IMG/VR virus record: IMGVR_UViG_3300047157_000005
Coordinates: 1 to 53,225 of that record
DNA length: 53,225 nucleotides
Source of the DNA: a virus
Direction: 5' to 3' (one strand)
In this document: positions 1 through 8,421 of the stretch, piece after piece
Numbering within the stretch: the first letter of the stretch is position 1
Layout: every line of letters begins with the position of its first letter
Translations under genes and position numbers: made by a program
The notes under the pieces: generated by a model
Database searches by the model: none
What the model saw: the letters and a program-made list of their open reading frames with translations, nothing else
What the model was told of the DNA's origin: nothing

Positions 1-798
1 GCCTTCGTCAAATGATGCTTGACCTATTTTTCTAAATCTTTCTCTATCTTCTGGGCTACCATAGCAATTTCATTTGCATTAAGAACATCTTGACCAAGAT
101 TGTTCATTGTTTCTGGTGCGCCAGTGTATGTTCTTGTTTGAAAACCTTGACCACTGTCTTTAAATTCAAATCCATCGCCAGCATAAAACCATATCTACTA
201 ACTTGACCAAGTGCGCCTTTGTCACCATCCATAGATACTGGATCGATACTTAAATCTTTTGGACGAAATCTTGGAGTTTGTGATGATTTGTTAAGTGAAT
301 CAATATATCTTCTACTTATATCGTAATCATCTTGTTGAAGCTGTAATGTTCTAGCATTACCACCTGTATTGTCTTGTTGCATGTAAACAGGAGATGAAGT
401 TTCAAATACTGAAGGAGTAGAAGTTAGCTCACTAGGCTCTGGCCCATCTGATCCCGCATATTCTAAATAAGGACGATCTTTTCCAACAAACTGAATATTG
501 TTTAGAGTATCAGTTACTGAAGGAGTAGAAGCAATAACACTAGGAGGGGGAGATGATGGTAAAGATCCATAATTTACAACAGGGAGTTACGATCTCGTCT
601 ATCTCTCGATGTATTTACTACTGTTGCATTTGGTGGAGTCGTATATACTGGCTTTGGTGCAGAGAAAGTTGCCGCCGCACCTTTTCTATCTGCCCTTGAT
701 CCTCCGCCACTACTCGCCGCGCCTGAACTAGATCCACCTGAACCACCACCACCGAAGCACATAAAAACTGGATTCTTTGGAAATAAATTACTGATCAT
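1..798 (-). CDS. Gly/Pro-rich late-region protein, frame-broken, runs off left edge
   Basis: No family recognised. The N-terminus is almost pure Gly/Ser/Ala (residues 14-35), followed by a Pro/Ser/Thr-rich linker and a more ordered stretch with the motif RPKDLSIDPVSMDG. The frame breaks at 582-584 (a GGG run on the plus strand; one added base restores DRNSPVVNYGS), at about 185-190 and near 60-65. With these repaired, one ORF stays open to base 1 and ends GQASFDEG. It lies 5 nt after the 92-aa gene in the minus-strand late operon and probably continues at 53225-53118. The low-complexity N-terminus and head-gene context suggest a virion-associated protein, which is an inference. Confidence 0.6.
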
Positions 799-802
799 AA
801 TT

Positions 803-1081
803 CTACGCTCTCATAGGTGGTTGATTTGGTTGCCCCGGCATAGGTGGCTGTTGTGCTTGTGGCATTGCGCTTGCAAATGCGCCTAACGCACCTACATCTC
901 CGCCGCCTGCCATTCGACGCTTTATTTCCATTACTTTATCAACCAGATATTTGTTCATGTCAATTGGTTGCTGACCCCCACCTTGGGAGGGTAGTGGGGG
1001 CGCACCTTGTGGTCTTTCTTGTGGTAAACCTCCAAAAGCCGCAGGATTTATTGGTGGCAAGTTATACTGTGGGGGGTACAT
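803..1081 (-). CDS. Pro/Gln-rich small protein after portal
   Basis: A 92-residue protein rich in Pro, Gln and Gly at both ends, with a short helical centre (motif YLVDKVMEIKRRM). The ATG at 1081 overlaps the last codons of the portal gene by 20 nt, which implies translational coupling. No enzyme motif is visible. Its place between portal and the Gly-rich gene suggests a head-region accessory protein; the function is unknown. Confidence 0.65.
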   Translation of the reverse strand: MYPPQYNLPPINPAAFGGLPQERPQGAPPLPSQGGGQQPIDMNKYLVDKVMEIKRRMAGGGDVGALGAFASAMPQAQQPPMPGQPNQPPMRA

Positions 1082-3529
1082 TCTTCATTGCCTCCATTTG
1101 AATTTTAGCATTATTTTTTTCTCGTTCTAGCTGTAGGTCTGCCTCCAACTTAGTGATCTTGGCTTGCATGTCAGCTTGCGCCTTCGCCATTTCGATCTCC
1201 ATGTCTTGTCTCGCTTCAGCTTGTTTGATCTCGATGTTTGATTTGGCTTTAGCTTGATCCGCTTGAATTTGTGCTTGCGTTCTAGCTTTGAGTGCTTCGG
1301 TTTCAAGTTTAGCAAGTTCCTGTGCATATTGCAGTGGATTGCCTTGCTGACCTTGTTGTCCGCCCATCATGCCTTTCATTGCCTCGATTTGTTTCATCTG
1401 AGGTGATGCCTTCACAACTTCAGCCGCACGTTGGCTGATTAGACGATCCATCTCTGGATCTACTTCTGCAAACTTAAATTTAGGATCTTTGAAGTCTGGC
1501 AACATCGGCATAGGCATATTGATACTTGCCTCCATGCGTTGACGATAGAGAAGCGCAATGTGTTCTGCGATATGTGCGATTAATACAGGTTGCATAGCTT
1601 TCGCACCAGGATTTCCTGCCAACGACGGATCTTGCAAGAACTGCATGTGAACTGCAATGTGTGCATCGTGATCTTGCTCTGGGAATGCACGAATACCTTT
1701 GCCGTACAATACGCTCATATTCTCGTCAATTGGATCCATTTGCACAGCTTCTTCTGGCTTCTGCAATATTTGATCTATGTTCGGAATCCGAAGTGCCTCG
1801 TACATACGTTTGTATGCCTCGTATAAATCATGGAATTGTGGAGCGGATCGTGACATCTCCAAACAGCTTGTGCTTGTGCAATGCGCTGTGCTGTTGAGAA
1901 TATGTTTGGATCACTAACTGGTATGATATCAATTCGATCATCAAAGTCAGTTCGATAAATGATATCATCCGCACCAGCTTGTGAGAAACTAAACTCGTCA
2001 GGTAAATTTTCAGCGTTTAGATCTGCCAGTAATTTAAACTCTTGACCTTGTGCGTAATGCAATCGCTTGTGTATCGCACTGAATGCCTTCGATCCTTGCT
2101 CGATCAACGCAACAGTTGAACCAACAGGTGCATTCGGATTTACATCTCCGACATTTAAATCTGCCGTACTTGCAAATCTCTGCCCAGCGTCAACCATAAA
2201 GCCTAGCAAATTAAACAGAGATCCACTTGGCTCTTTAAACGGCAATGGCATAATAGCTTTGTTGATATCATCAACTGTACTGTCGATATCATTAAACTCG
2301 CCTGGACTAATCTGCATGTCGCCACCTTGGACGCGACCACGCAATTTAAATCCACCTTGCATGTTGCTGAATGCGGCACTGTCTAGCAATGCACGCAACG
2401 ATCCAGTCGCCGCTTTACCCAAACCACCAATCATGTGGTACAAGCCAAATCCATAGAACCCTAAACCTGGCAAGAACTTGTATGACACAAACCAATCTCG
2501 GCGTTGCTTCATTTCATCGTCTTGTTTCCAGTTGCGTCTAATGCTCACAACATTTTGGTTTTCGTAGTCAATTGTGATCACATACGGCAATGCAACTGCA
2601 TTATCGTCAGATTCGCCATCAACCATTTCTTCGCCATCGAATCCGTCAAACAAATCGTACACATGCATTTCGAGCAGTGTCATTACATCATCGTTGCTAT
2701 CATCGTATTCATCGACGCCTTCAATCTCGCCAATTACATCACCTGATGGATCAATCGTATCTCCGCCAGCATACTTAGTCGGCAAGTAATATCCGTTCTG
2801 CACATAACGATTAAATTCGTTCTTTGGCATACGAATGATATGCGTGTATCGTGGCGATGTGTATAAATCTTTACTTTCTGGTGCTACCACAAAGTCTTCT
2901 GCCTTTACAAAACTACTGCATTGGCGATCCATGTTTACATCCCACCAAACCTTCTTGAAGGTATGACCGATTAACGGAAGGTGAAATAGCATCTGATCTA
3001 AGTCAGGGAAATACTCAGGCATTTCCTGAGTGATTTGGTAATTCATAAACTCACGAACACGACGACCTTGCTCTTCTAGCTCTTCATCTGGGTTGCCTAT
3101 GATTACAGATTTAACTGGCCCACCTGATGGGTAAAGCTCTGCAATTGCCTTCGCATTGAATTGAGTTGCCGCTTCAGCGATTAACGGATGCACTACAACT
3201 GAAAGTCCGCGTGTGCCACGTTCATCTTCGCCTTCGTCAAGTCCGCCATCTGGATCGAGCGTCTTCAATCCTTCTTTGTAGCGTTCTTTCCACTCTGACC
3301 GAGCTTCTTCGTCATTTTCGTAATAACCTACAAGTTCTTGCGCTTTTCGTGCGAGATCTCGTTCTTCCATCTGTTCAGCTAAGTTGGAATCAAATTCTGC
3401 GGCATCTGCCTCGTCCATTGCATCTAACTCTGGGTCACCAATCAGAACATCGCCATCTGCAAGCTCCTCGATCATTAACTCATCACTAGGTGCGCCTTCA
3501 GCAAATGGTATAATATTTGGGTCAGCCAT
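1062..3529 (-). CDS. Portal protein with C-terminal coiled coil (one frame break)
   Basis: Portal (head-to-tail connector through which DNA is packaged and ejected). It follows the large terminase directly, overlapping it by 8 nt, at the position portals normally occupy. As written, two ORFs overlap: 1775-3529 ends in a nonsense tail after AQRIAQAQAV, and 1062-1862 opens with EMSRSAPQFHDLYEAYKRMY. Adding one A to the AAA at 1861-1863 (plus strand) joins them as AQAVLEMSRSAPQ, giving about 820 residues. The N-terminus is acidic; the last 130 residues are a Lys/Glu/Gln/Ala-rich coiled coil after a Met/Pro-rich hinge. The size fits the large portals of short-tailed phages. The identification rests on position, length and composition. 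Confidence 0.82.
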
Positions 3530-5033
3530 AGAGGGTAATCCTTTGTTTTTCTACTGGCTCGTCGTCTTCAGGGTCTTCACTGTGACCAACAAACCATCCT
3601 TTTCGTAAACGCAACCAAGCCTGTGTACAAGTATCAACAACGTCATCGTTGGGGTGTGCAGGAAAGGCCGCGCATATGTCTATTAAATCTTTAGCCCATT
3701 TTCGATCAGAAGGGTAGTAAATTCTTCCGTCTTCTAAAAGTGCGCTCGATGCGTGCGCTCTGGCTTCCTTATCTCGGTCAGGAGAATAAGCTAAAACTGG
3801 TATCCCAGCCATGCGTAAATCTTGCAGTAGAGATTGACCTGACGCCTTCTTCTCGATCAACACAGCGTCTGGCTCCCAATCTTCGTAAGACTCTTGTGCA
3901 ATGCGCCTTAACTCTGGGTAGCTCACCTTATCGTACCAAGCCTCCAATACAATCGCACACATTGCGCCTTTGTGTCTAAATACACCCCAAGTTGTTCTGG
4001 CACTAAAGCTAGAGCTTTCCTTGGCTTCGAATGCAGTATCCCATGACTGAAGAACATATTCTATCTCTGGTAAGTCTGGCTTTTCCCAAGGAACCCACCA
4101 CGATGCTCTCAGGATACCACCACCTTTTGGCGATGGCCTTTGCTGTAACTGACCAGCAGATGCATAAGAACCAAGAGATCGCTCCAGAGTTGATAAAGTT
4201 TTCTCGTCAATTCTTTCAGGCCACAGCAACTCACCTTCCTTTGTTCTTGGATCAGTAAACCCAAGTGACGACTTCATTGGATTCGGCGCACCCACTTCGT
4301 AACGAGCAGGCAACATTAGGTGATCCCATTCATCACCAAGTTGATTTGCCAAGACGTGACCTGTCAGATCCTGTTCGTGTAGCCTCTGCATAATAATTAT
4401 AAATGCACCAGTCTGCGGATCGTTTAGTCGTGTCTGCATAGCCTGATCCCACCAATCTAGTACACCTTCACGAACTTTAGAACTATCTGCCTCCACAGAG
4501 TTGTGTGGATCATCGATGCATATGATGTCGCCACCATCACCAGTTAACGCACCACCGACTGACGTTGCGATTCGATAGCCTGTCTTATCATTCTCAAATC
4601 TCTGCTTTTGGTTTTGATCGCTTGTCAAACTAAATTTGTCATTAAAGTGATCTTTGTACCACGGACTGTCGATTAACCTTCTACACTTCGTGCTATCTCT
4701 GATCGACAAGGAGCTTGCGTAAGATGCATAGAGAAACTTTTTGTGAGGTTGGTGCGTCCAAGTCCAAGCTGGCAGAGCAACAGCCACGCTGATTGACTTC
4801 ATGTGTCGAGGTGGCACGTTTATGATCAGGCGTTTAATGTCGCCTTCGACTACAGCCTGAAGGTGATCACTGATCGCATCGATGTGCCAGTTGTTCTTGA
4901 AGGGAACGCCAGGTTCAATCGTAGGCCAACTAGCCTTCGTAAATTCCCTCAATGATCTGCGATACTTCTCCGCTCTCACCTGTTCCAACGTCAGTCCTGC
5001 TAAATGCGTCCTCAATTGATTTGAGCTGATCAT
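3522..5033 (-). CDS. terL: Terminase large subunit
   Basis: ATPase-nuclease motor that packages DNA into the prohead and cuts it. The 503 residues carry the ATPase motifs: PPRHMKS (residues 74-80, the deviant Walker A of this family) and Walker B ICIDDP (171-176). The C-terminal RNase H-like nuclease shows acidic residues D332 (SWDTAF), E394 (LIEKK) and the D463-D467 cluster (NDDVVD). The length is normal for the family. The start at 5033 overlaps the end of terS by 104 nt, but the first 30 residues (LRTHLAGLTLEQVRAEKYRR) look native. The gene is intact. Confidence 0.95.
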   Translation of the reverse strand: MISSNQLRTHLAGLTLEQVRAEKYRRSLREFTKASWPTIEPGVPFKNNWHIDAISDHLQAVVEGDIKRLIINVPPRHMKSISVAVALPAWTWTHQPHKKFLYASYASSLSIRDSTKCRRLIDSPWYKDHFNDKFSLTSDQNQKQRFENDKTGYRIATSVGGALTGDGGDIICIDDPHNSVEADSSKVREGVLDWWDQAMQTRLNDPQTGAFIIIMQRLHEQDLTGHVLANQLGDEWDHLMLPARYEVGAPNPMKSSLGFTDPRTKEGELLWPERIDEKTLSTLERSLGSYASAGQLQQRPSPKGGGILRASWWVPWEKPDLPEIEYVLQSWDTAFEAKESSSFSARTTWGVFRHKGAMCAIVLEAWYDKVSYPELRRIAQESYEDWEPDAVLIEKKASGQSLLQDLRMAGIPVLAYSPDRDKEARAHASSALLEDGRIYYPSDRKWAKDLIDICAAFPAHPNDDVVDTCTQAWLRLRKGWFVGHSEDPEDDEPVEKQRITLYG

Positions 5034-5403
5034 CTGGTATCCTTGTTAAATCTATGACGTGTTTCTGTTCGACAGTGGTTGCAACCTCTTGCTTGTCCAC
5101 CCACCCAGCTCTGTTCTTCAGGAAGAAGATCATCGCTGTATTGTCCCTATCAATCGTGGCCTTTTCAAAGAGAGCGTTAGTCACGGCATCTATGCCACGA
5201 GCCTGACCTCTTTTTATAGCATCCGAAAATTCCGAATTTTCTGACTGATGAAGCATGAAAGTTGACAGTGAAACGCCTAGCATTCCAGACGCCTGTTCTT
5301 TCGTTAATCCCTTGGTCATAAGATTTTCTACGTTAAGCAAAACTTCATCGGTGATCTCGAACTTCGGTCTGCCGACTGGATTTTTAGTTTTGACATCTGA
5401 CAT
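4930..5403 (-). CDS. terS: Terminase small subunit
   Basis: DNA-recognition subunit of the packaging terminase. The 157-residue protein has a helix-turn-helix near the N-terminus (about 20-55, GLTKEQASGMLGVSLSTF), a basic stretch (AIKRGQARGIDAV), then a helical segment and an acidic tail, the usual TerS layout. It is the first gene of the minus-strand late unit, and transcription must start in the repeat-rich region upstream (5404-5820). Its identity is supported by the HTH, size and the adjacent terL. Confidence 0.85.
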   Translation of the reverse strand: MSDVKTKNPVGRPKFEITDEVLLNVENLMTKGLTKEQASGMLGVSLSTFMLHQSENSEFSDAIKRGQARGIDAVTNALFEKATIDRDNTAMIFFLKNRAGWVDKQEVATTVEQKHVIDLTRIPDDQLKSIEDAFSRTDVGTGESGEVSQIIEGIYEG

Positions 5404-5619
5404 AGTGTTGACCTTTCTTTTCAGTGGTTAGCTGTATTTAACAAAATATAGCCTAACTCTTAAAAAAAGAAAAGTATCAGATCAAAAATCTATTTATGTC
5501 ATTTATGGCATATTTATGGCATATACCAAATCTGCCATAATTCATCTACTCTATACTCCTTATTTATATAGTTATTATATATATATATTATTATTATTAT
5601 TATTTATGTCATACTGTCA

Positions 5620-5661
5620 TACCCCCCCCTTCTCCCCCACAGGTATAGGTATGGGGGGGTA
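5620..5661. repeat. C-run/G-run inverted repeat
   Basis: TACCCCCCC at 5620-5628 can pair with GGGGGGGTA at 5653-5661. Two further G-runs follow (5669-5674 and 5683-5687). The cluster of four runs of five or more G or C in AT-rich DNA stands out and could form a hairpin or a G-quadruplex on the plus strand downstream. Confidence 0.5.
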
Positions 5662-5763
5662 AAAAATAGGGGGGATCTATTAGGGGGTATCTGCCATATA
5701 TGCCAAAAATGCCATAAATCACTTTTGCCCTTATTTTATTGATAAAAAGGTCAAAAAATAGTA

Positions 5764-5797
5764 TGCCATAAATACTGCCATAAATACTGCCATAAAT
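5764..5797 (+). repeat. Three tandem TGCCATAAAT iterons, 12-bp period
   Basis: Perfect copies of TGCCATAAAT start at 5764, 5776 and 5788, joined by AC. They lie 23 nt or more before the start codon at 5821, in the promoter zone of the early operon. Regular 12-bp spacing, with inverted copies on the far side of the gap (5501-5521), is what one expects of an iteron origin or a cooperative repressor operator. Confidence 0.75.
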
Positions 5798-5820
5798 AAA
5801 AACGTGAGAAAGGAACAGAT

Positions 5821-6177
5821 ATGAGTACAGTTTACGTTGTGACACGACCCAGAGAAAATAAGTTTGGGTGGACTCCAGATTTATCTGACGCCACGAAGTA
5901 TGGTAAGTTACAGGTTATCTTTGAGCCTGACGAGAAACCACAGTTTAATCCGAGCCGAGCTATAAACATTGCGAGAGTTATCCTTCAGTCGTTTAGTGAA
6001 GATGACTATCTACTGTGGGCTGGTGGAGGAGATCCAGTGGCTGTGATGATTGCATGTATGGTAGCCTCTGAAAGCTGTGATATTGTGAACGTCCTGAGAT
6101 GGGAGCGCAACTTCAACGAGGGTGAGCGAGATCGCCGTAAGGGTTGGTACTTACCAGTTAAGATGGATATGTCTTAA
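5821..6177 (+). CDS. Conserved-looking early protein with WAGGGDPV motif
   Basis: First gene of the plus-strand early operon; AGAAAGGA lies upstream of the ATG. The 118-residue soluble protein has TRPRENKFGWTPDLSDATKYG near the N-terminus, LLWAGGGDPVAVMIA in the middle and VLRWERNFNEGERD near the end. I recall similar small proteins of unknown function from marine phages. No catalytic motif is clear. Its leading position under the repeat region suggests an early host-takeover or regulatory role, which is inference. Confidence 0.75.
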   Translation: MSTVYVVTRPRENKFGWTPDLSDATKYGKLQVIFEPDEKPQFNPSRAINIARVILQSFSEDDYLLWAGGGDPVAVMIACMVASESCDIVNVLRWERNFNEGERDRRKGWYLPVKMDMS

Positions 6178-6206
6178 ACTTTTTTTATTTTTATTCACTT
6201 TGCCTA

Positions 6207-6245
6207 TTGCTATACTATATACAGTATGCTACATAATGTATGTAG
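6207..6245 (+). promoter_or_regulatory. Promoter copy 1 with overlapping palindromic operator
   Basis: -35 TTGCTA (6207-6212), a 17-bp spacer and -10 TACATA (6230-6235). A perfect palindrome CTACATA-ATG-TATGTAG covers the -10 (6229-6245), and a second one, TACT-N6-AGTA, sits in the spacer (6213-6226). Two other copies occur at 19129-19167 and, on the minus strand, 41562-41601. It drives the gene at 6267. Confidence 0.75.
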
Positions 6246-6266
6246 AAAGAGAAAAGGAATACAAAA

Positions 6267-6482
6267 ATGAAAATCAAAGGCGCAATGACAATTCTTAATA
6301 AACGAGCTAAGTTTTATGGTAAAAGTGTAAATTGGCTCATCAATGAATTGGATAATGAGTTATACAATAATGAAACTACAATGGTTCTTGTAGCTTATGA
6401 AGTCTATAAAAAGGATCAAGGATATCGTTGGAAAGGTACTGAAGGCGATACTTGGGTCAAAGTAATTAAGGAGGCAGTATAA
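6267..6482 (+). CDS. Hypothetical early protein, 71 aa
   Basis: First gene behind promoter copy 1. AAAAGGAA lies 6-7 nt before the ATG. The protein has a basic N-terminus (KRAKFYGKSVNWL), an acidic centre and a Trp-containing C-terminus (GYRWKGTEGDTWVKV). No family recognised. The stop overlaps the next start by one base (TAATG), so the two are coupled. Confidence 0.65.
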   Translation: MKIKGAMTILNKRAKFYGKSVNWLINELDNELYNNETTMVLVAYEVYKKDQGYRWKGTEGDTWVKVIKEAV

Positions 6483-6940
6483 TGTCACTTAATATTACAC
6501 AAACTGAAATCAATACACTTTGGGACAAGGGATACCGCCCTTTTGAAATTTACACATCTAACCCAGAGCCTGTAATGTATCACGGCAAAATGGAAGAAAC
6601 TAATGCAGTTGGTGGTTGGGATATCAAACACATCTTTGCCACACGCGATGAAATTGAAAACTACCCAAACTTTGACTGCATCATAATGGTAGACAGTGTT
6701 GCTTACTGTACTGAAGTGTTTCACGGCAAAGATGTAAGTGAAGACAAGCGCGTAGATGCTTTAGTAGTAGAACTAACAAAGCATTACATGGAAATGATAG
6801 AGCTTATTAAAGAAGCCAAGGCAATGCCTGATAGCGATAAGCAAAAAAGCGTCTTAATTATGGTGAGAACTCGCCTTAAAGACAACATCGCAAAAGAATT
6901 GAAAAAATTGGTAGATGAAGAAAAGTCTGAGGTGGTGTAA
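6482..6940 (+). CDS. Hypothetical early protein, 152 aa
   Basis: A strong Shine-Dalgarno (AAGGAGG) precedes the ATG, which overlaps the previous stop by one base. The first half looks like a small alpha/beta fold (GYRPFEIYTSNPEPVMYHG); the last 60 residues form a charged helical tail (KAMPDSDKQKS, KELKKLVDEEKSE). No catalytic motif or family recognised. It overlaps the next gene by one base, making a tight early operon. Confidence 0.65.
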   Translation: MSLNITQTEINTLWDKGYRPFEIYTSNPEPVMYHGKMEETNAVGGWDIKHIFATRDEIENYPNFDCIIMVDSVAYCTEVFHGKDVSEDKRVDALVVELTKHYMEMIELIKEAKAMPDSDKQKSVLIMVRTRLKDNIAKELKKLVDEEKSEVV

Positions 6941-7293
6941 TGGGAGATTATTTAGCACATTGGCAGAAAAAAGATGGCACTCCTAACTTGCGAACAGCTT
7001 CTGGTCAAAGGATACAACGCCGAATGGATGAAACAATTAGAAAAGAATTGGAAATTGTTCAGAGGGCGCAAGCGAATATTGATCGTCTGGTAAAGGGTGG
7101 TGGCAGATTGCCACCAGTTGCCCCTAAAGAAACATCGGAAACTCTGATTGATGAATTGGAGAAGTGGCGTTTAGCACAAGGCTTCAAGGCAATGTGCGCT
7201 ATGGAATTAATTTATGAGTATGAGCTTACACCAAAGCAATCTACTTGGATCGTAAACTTTATGAAGCGTTGGGATAATCTCGACAAAATTTAG
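6940..7293 (+). CDS. Hypothetical early protein, 117 aa
   Basis: A soluble, helical, basic protein: Arg-rich N-terminal half (SGQRIQRRMDETIRKELEI), a Gly/Pro hinge (KGGGRLPPVAP), and a C-terminal helix pair ending MKRWDNLDKI. It is coupled to the previous gene by TAATG with AGGTGG upstream. Nothing identifies its function. Confidence 0.6.
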   Translation: MGDYLAHWQKKDGTPNLRTASGQRIQRRMDETIRKELEIVQRAQANIDRLVKGGGRLPPVAPKETSETLIDELEKWRLAQGFKAMCAMELIYEYELTPKQSTWIVNFMKRWDNLDKI

Positions 7294-7306
7294 AAAGGAG
7301 ATGGCT

Positions 7307-7507
7307 ATGGAAACTTTTAAATTTGAAATCACAATTGAGGTTGGACAAGATATGTATGGCGACAGTGAAGGCCAACCCACATTTCACGAAACTAAAGAGT
7401 GGTTAAAAAACATGATCTCATGGAACCACCCACATGATGCCAGAAGGTATTTTAATGACGTTAAAATTGTATCTAAAAGAAAAAAGGAGAATAAAAATGG
7501 GTTATAA
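7307..7507 (+). CDS. Hypothetical early protein, 66 aa
   Basis: The first ATG (7301) directly touches the Shine-Dalgarno AAAGGAG, so the second ATG at 7307, 6 nt from it, is the likelier start (METFKFEITIEV). It is a small beta-then-helix protein with a Trp/His motif (SWNHPHDARRYF) and a Lys-rich end. It overlaps the next gene by 11 nt. Function unknown. Confidence 0.55.
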   Translation: METFKFEITIEVGQDMYGDSEGQPTFHETKEWLKNMISWNHPHDARRYFNDVKIVSKRKKENKNGL

Positions 7508-7832
7508 ATATTGGACACAAGCGGAGGACGCAGAGCTTGTATTAATGCGAGAAGCCAAGGTATCTACCAAGGAAATCTCCAGAGCTTTAAATCGTTCGAC
7601 TTCTTCAGTTATGAACCGCATAGCTGTTAAGGAAATACCATACGGCAAGCCAAGTGTTATCGATGAGATTGCATCCGTTGGTGTTGCATTTGGTGAGCCT
7701 GACACAATTCAAACAGAAAGAGAGAAGCAAGCAAGTGAAATGCAATCTCTTAAAAATGCGCTTGAGGAAATGGAAGAAGACATCAAGCCAAGCAATTGGT
7801 TTCCAAGACTGAAGCGTTGGTTAGGATTTTAA
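7497..7832 (+). CDS. Myb/SANT-like HTH DNA-binding protein
   Basis: The start at 7497 is chosen because AAAAGGAG precedes it; the in-frame ATG upstream has no ribosome site. Residues 5-42 (YWTQAEDAELVLMREAKVS, then TKEISRALNRSTSSVMNRI) match the pattern of Myb/SANT- or GcrA-type helix-turn-helix domains. A coiled, acidic middle (QSLKNALEEMEED) and a basic Trp-rich end (WFPRLKRWLGF) follow. It is likely a transcription regulator acting on phage or host promoters. It sits among small early genes and overlaps the preceding one by 11 nt. Confidence 0.7.
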   Translation: MGYKYWTQAEDAELVLMREAKVSTKEISRALNRSTSSVMNRIAVKEIPYGKPSVIDEIASVGVAFGEPDTIQTEREKQASEMQSLKNALEEMEEDIKPSNWFPRLKRWLGF

Positions 7833-7833
7833 A

Positions 7834-8034
7834 ATGGAACCAATAAAAAAATTGTCATCTAGTTATTGCCCTCACTGTCGTAATGAAAAACTAGCGGCAA
7901 AGGATTCTAGGGCGCATTCTGCCTTTGGATTTTTAACTACAAAACGTCGAAAGGTTTGCCCTAAGTGTGACTATAGGGTAACCACAATCGAACTGCCACT
8001 ACATCTGGCAGAAGAAATATTTCAAGAAGTTTAG
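7834..8034 (+). CDS. NrdR-like zinc ribbon mini-protein
   Basis: The 66 residues contain two CPxC knuckles (C12/C15 and C42/C45). The sequence between them, KDSRAHS then KRRKVCPKCDYRVTTIE, follows the zinc-ribbon half of the ribonucleotide reductase repressor NrdR (CPxC, DSR, RRR, CxxC, RFTTxE). The ATP-cone that fills the rest of NrdR (about 100 residues) is absent. It could bind DNA, for example NrdR boxes of the host, without nucleotide sensing. It starts 1 nt after the previous stop. Confidence 0.7.
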   Translation: MEPIKKLSSSYCPHCRNEKLAAKDSRAHSAFGFLTTKRRKVCPKCDYRVTTIELPLHLAEEIFQEV

Positions 8035-8046
8035 AAAGGAATGAGT

Positions 8047-8352
8047 ATGATTATTAAGAGATGGAAGTTTAAAGGTTTCAACCACATAACCTTTACCAAT
8101 GACTTCCCTGATTGGATTAAGATGAACTCAGGCAAAAGGTTAGGCCACAAGAGTTTGTGGGTATACACACAGTCAGGTGAAGTTCCCATCGAAAGTGGCA
8201 AGTGGATATCAATTAACTTGCGTGGTCACATTGAAGTCCACGATAAGAAACCAAAGCTACTATTTAATGTTGGACTGACAAAGGAAATCTTTTCTGGATT
8301 TCTGTTAGTTGCCACACTTTTAATTATAGTTGTAGGATTGATGGTTTTGTGA
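8047..8352 (+). CDS. Small protein with C-terminal membrane anchor
   Basis: Start set at 8047 because AAAGGA abuts the ATG at 8041 but lies 6 nt from the second ATG. About 75 polar, Trp/Lys-rich residues (KFKGFNHITFTNDFPDW) come before one hydrophobic helix at the extreme C-terminus (FLLVATLLIIVVGLMVL), a tail-anchored layout. It is the last gene of the early operon, just before a strong terminator. Function unknown; a membrane-targeted host-interaction protein is possible. Confidence 0.6.
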   Translation: MIIKRWKFKGFNHITFTNDFPDWIKMNSGKRLGHKSLWVYTQSGEVPIESGKWISINLRGHIEVHDKKPKLLFNVGLTKEIFSGFLLVATLLIIVVGLMVL

Positions 8353-8421
8353 TAAGAAGGATTTGACTGCTCGATAAAGGATCTTTTCTTTTCTCTTCCT
8401 GTATCCTTGTCTTACTAAACT

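Larger units (their letters stand above)
5404..5820. other. Divergent control region with repeats; origin/operator candidate
   Basis: A non-coding, very AT-rich gap between the minus-strand packaging genes and the plus-strand early genes. It holds at least nine copies or near copies of TGCCATAAAT: on the minus strand at 5493-5502 (variant), 5501-5510, 5512-5521 and 5602-5611 (variant); on the plus strand at 5533-5542 (variant), 5692-5701 (variant), 5710-5719, 5764-5773, 5776-5785 and 5788-5797. It also holds a TA/TTA run (5575-5603) and C- and G-runs that can pair (5620-5661). A possible early promoter has -35 TTGATA at 5739-5744, placing its -10 in the tandem repeats. Short frames here have no coding character. 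Confidence 0.7.

Noticed and set aside
2067-2456. Plus-strand 129-codon frame inside the portal gene
   Set aside because: Shadow of the portal frame, with no ribosome site. Portal composition and position are clear.
5491-5797. CRISPR array
   Set aside because: Repeat units are only 10 bp, in both orientations and with irregular spacing except for one 12-bp-period trio. No spacers of constant length and no cas genes; the Cas4-like gene belongs to a phage recombination set.
5609-5845. Minus-strand 78-codon frame in the divergent gap
   Set aside because: It reads through the repeats and C/G runs, has no ribosome site and overlaps the early gene start. It is a chance frame of repeat DNA.
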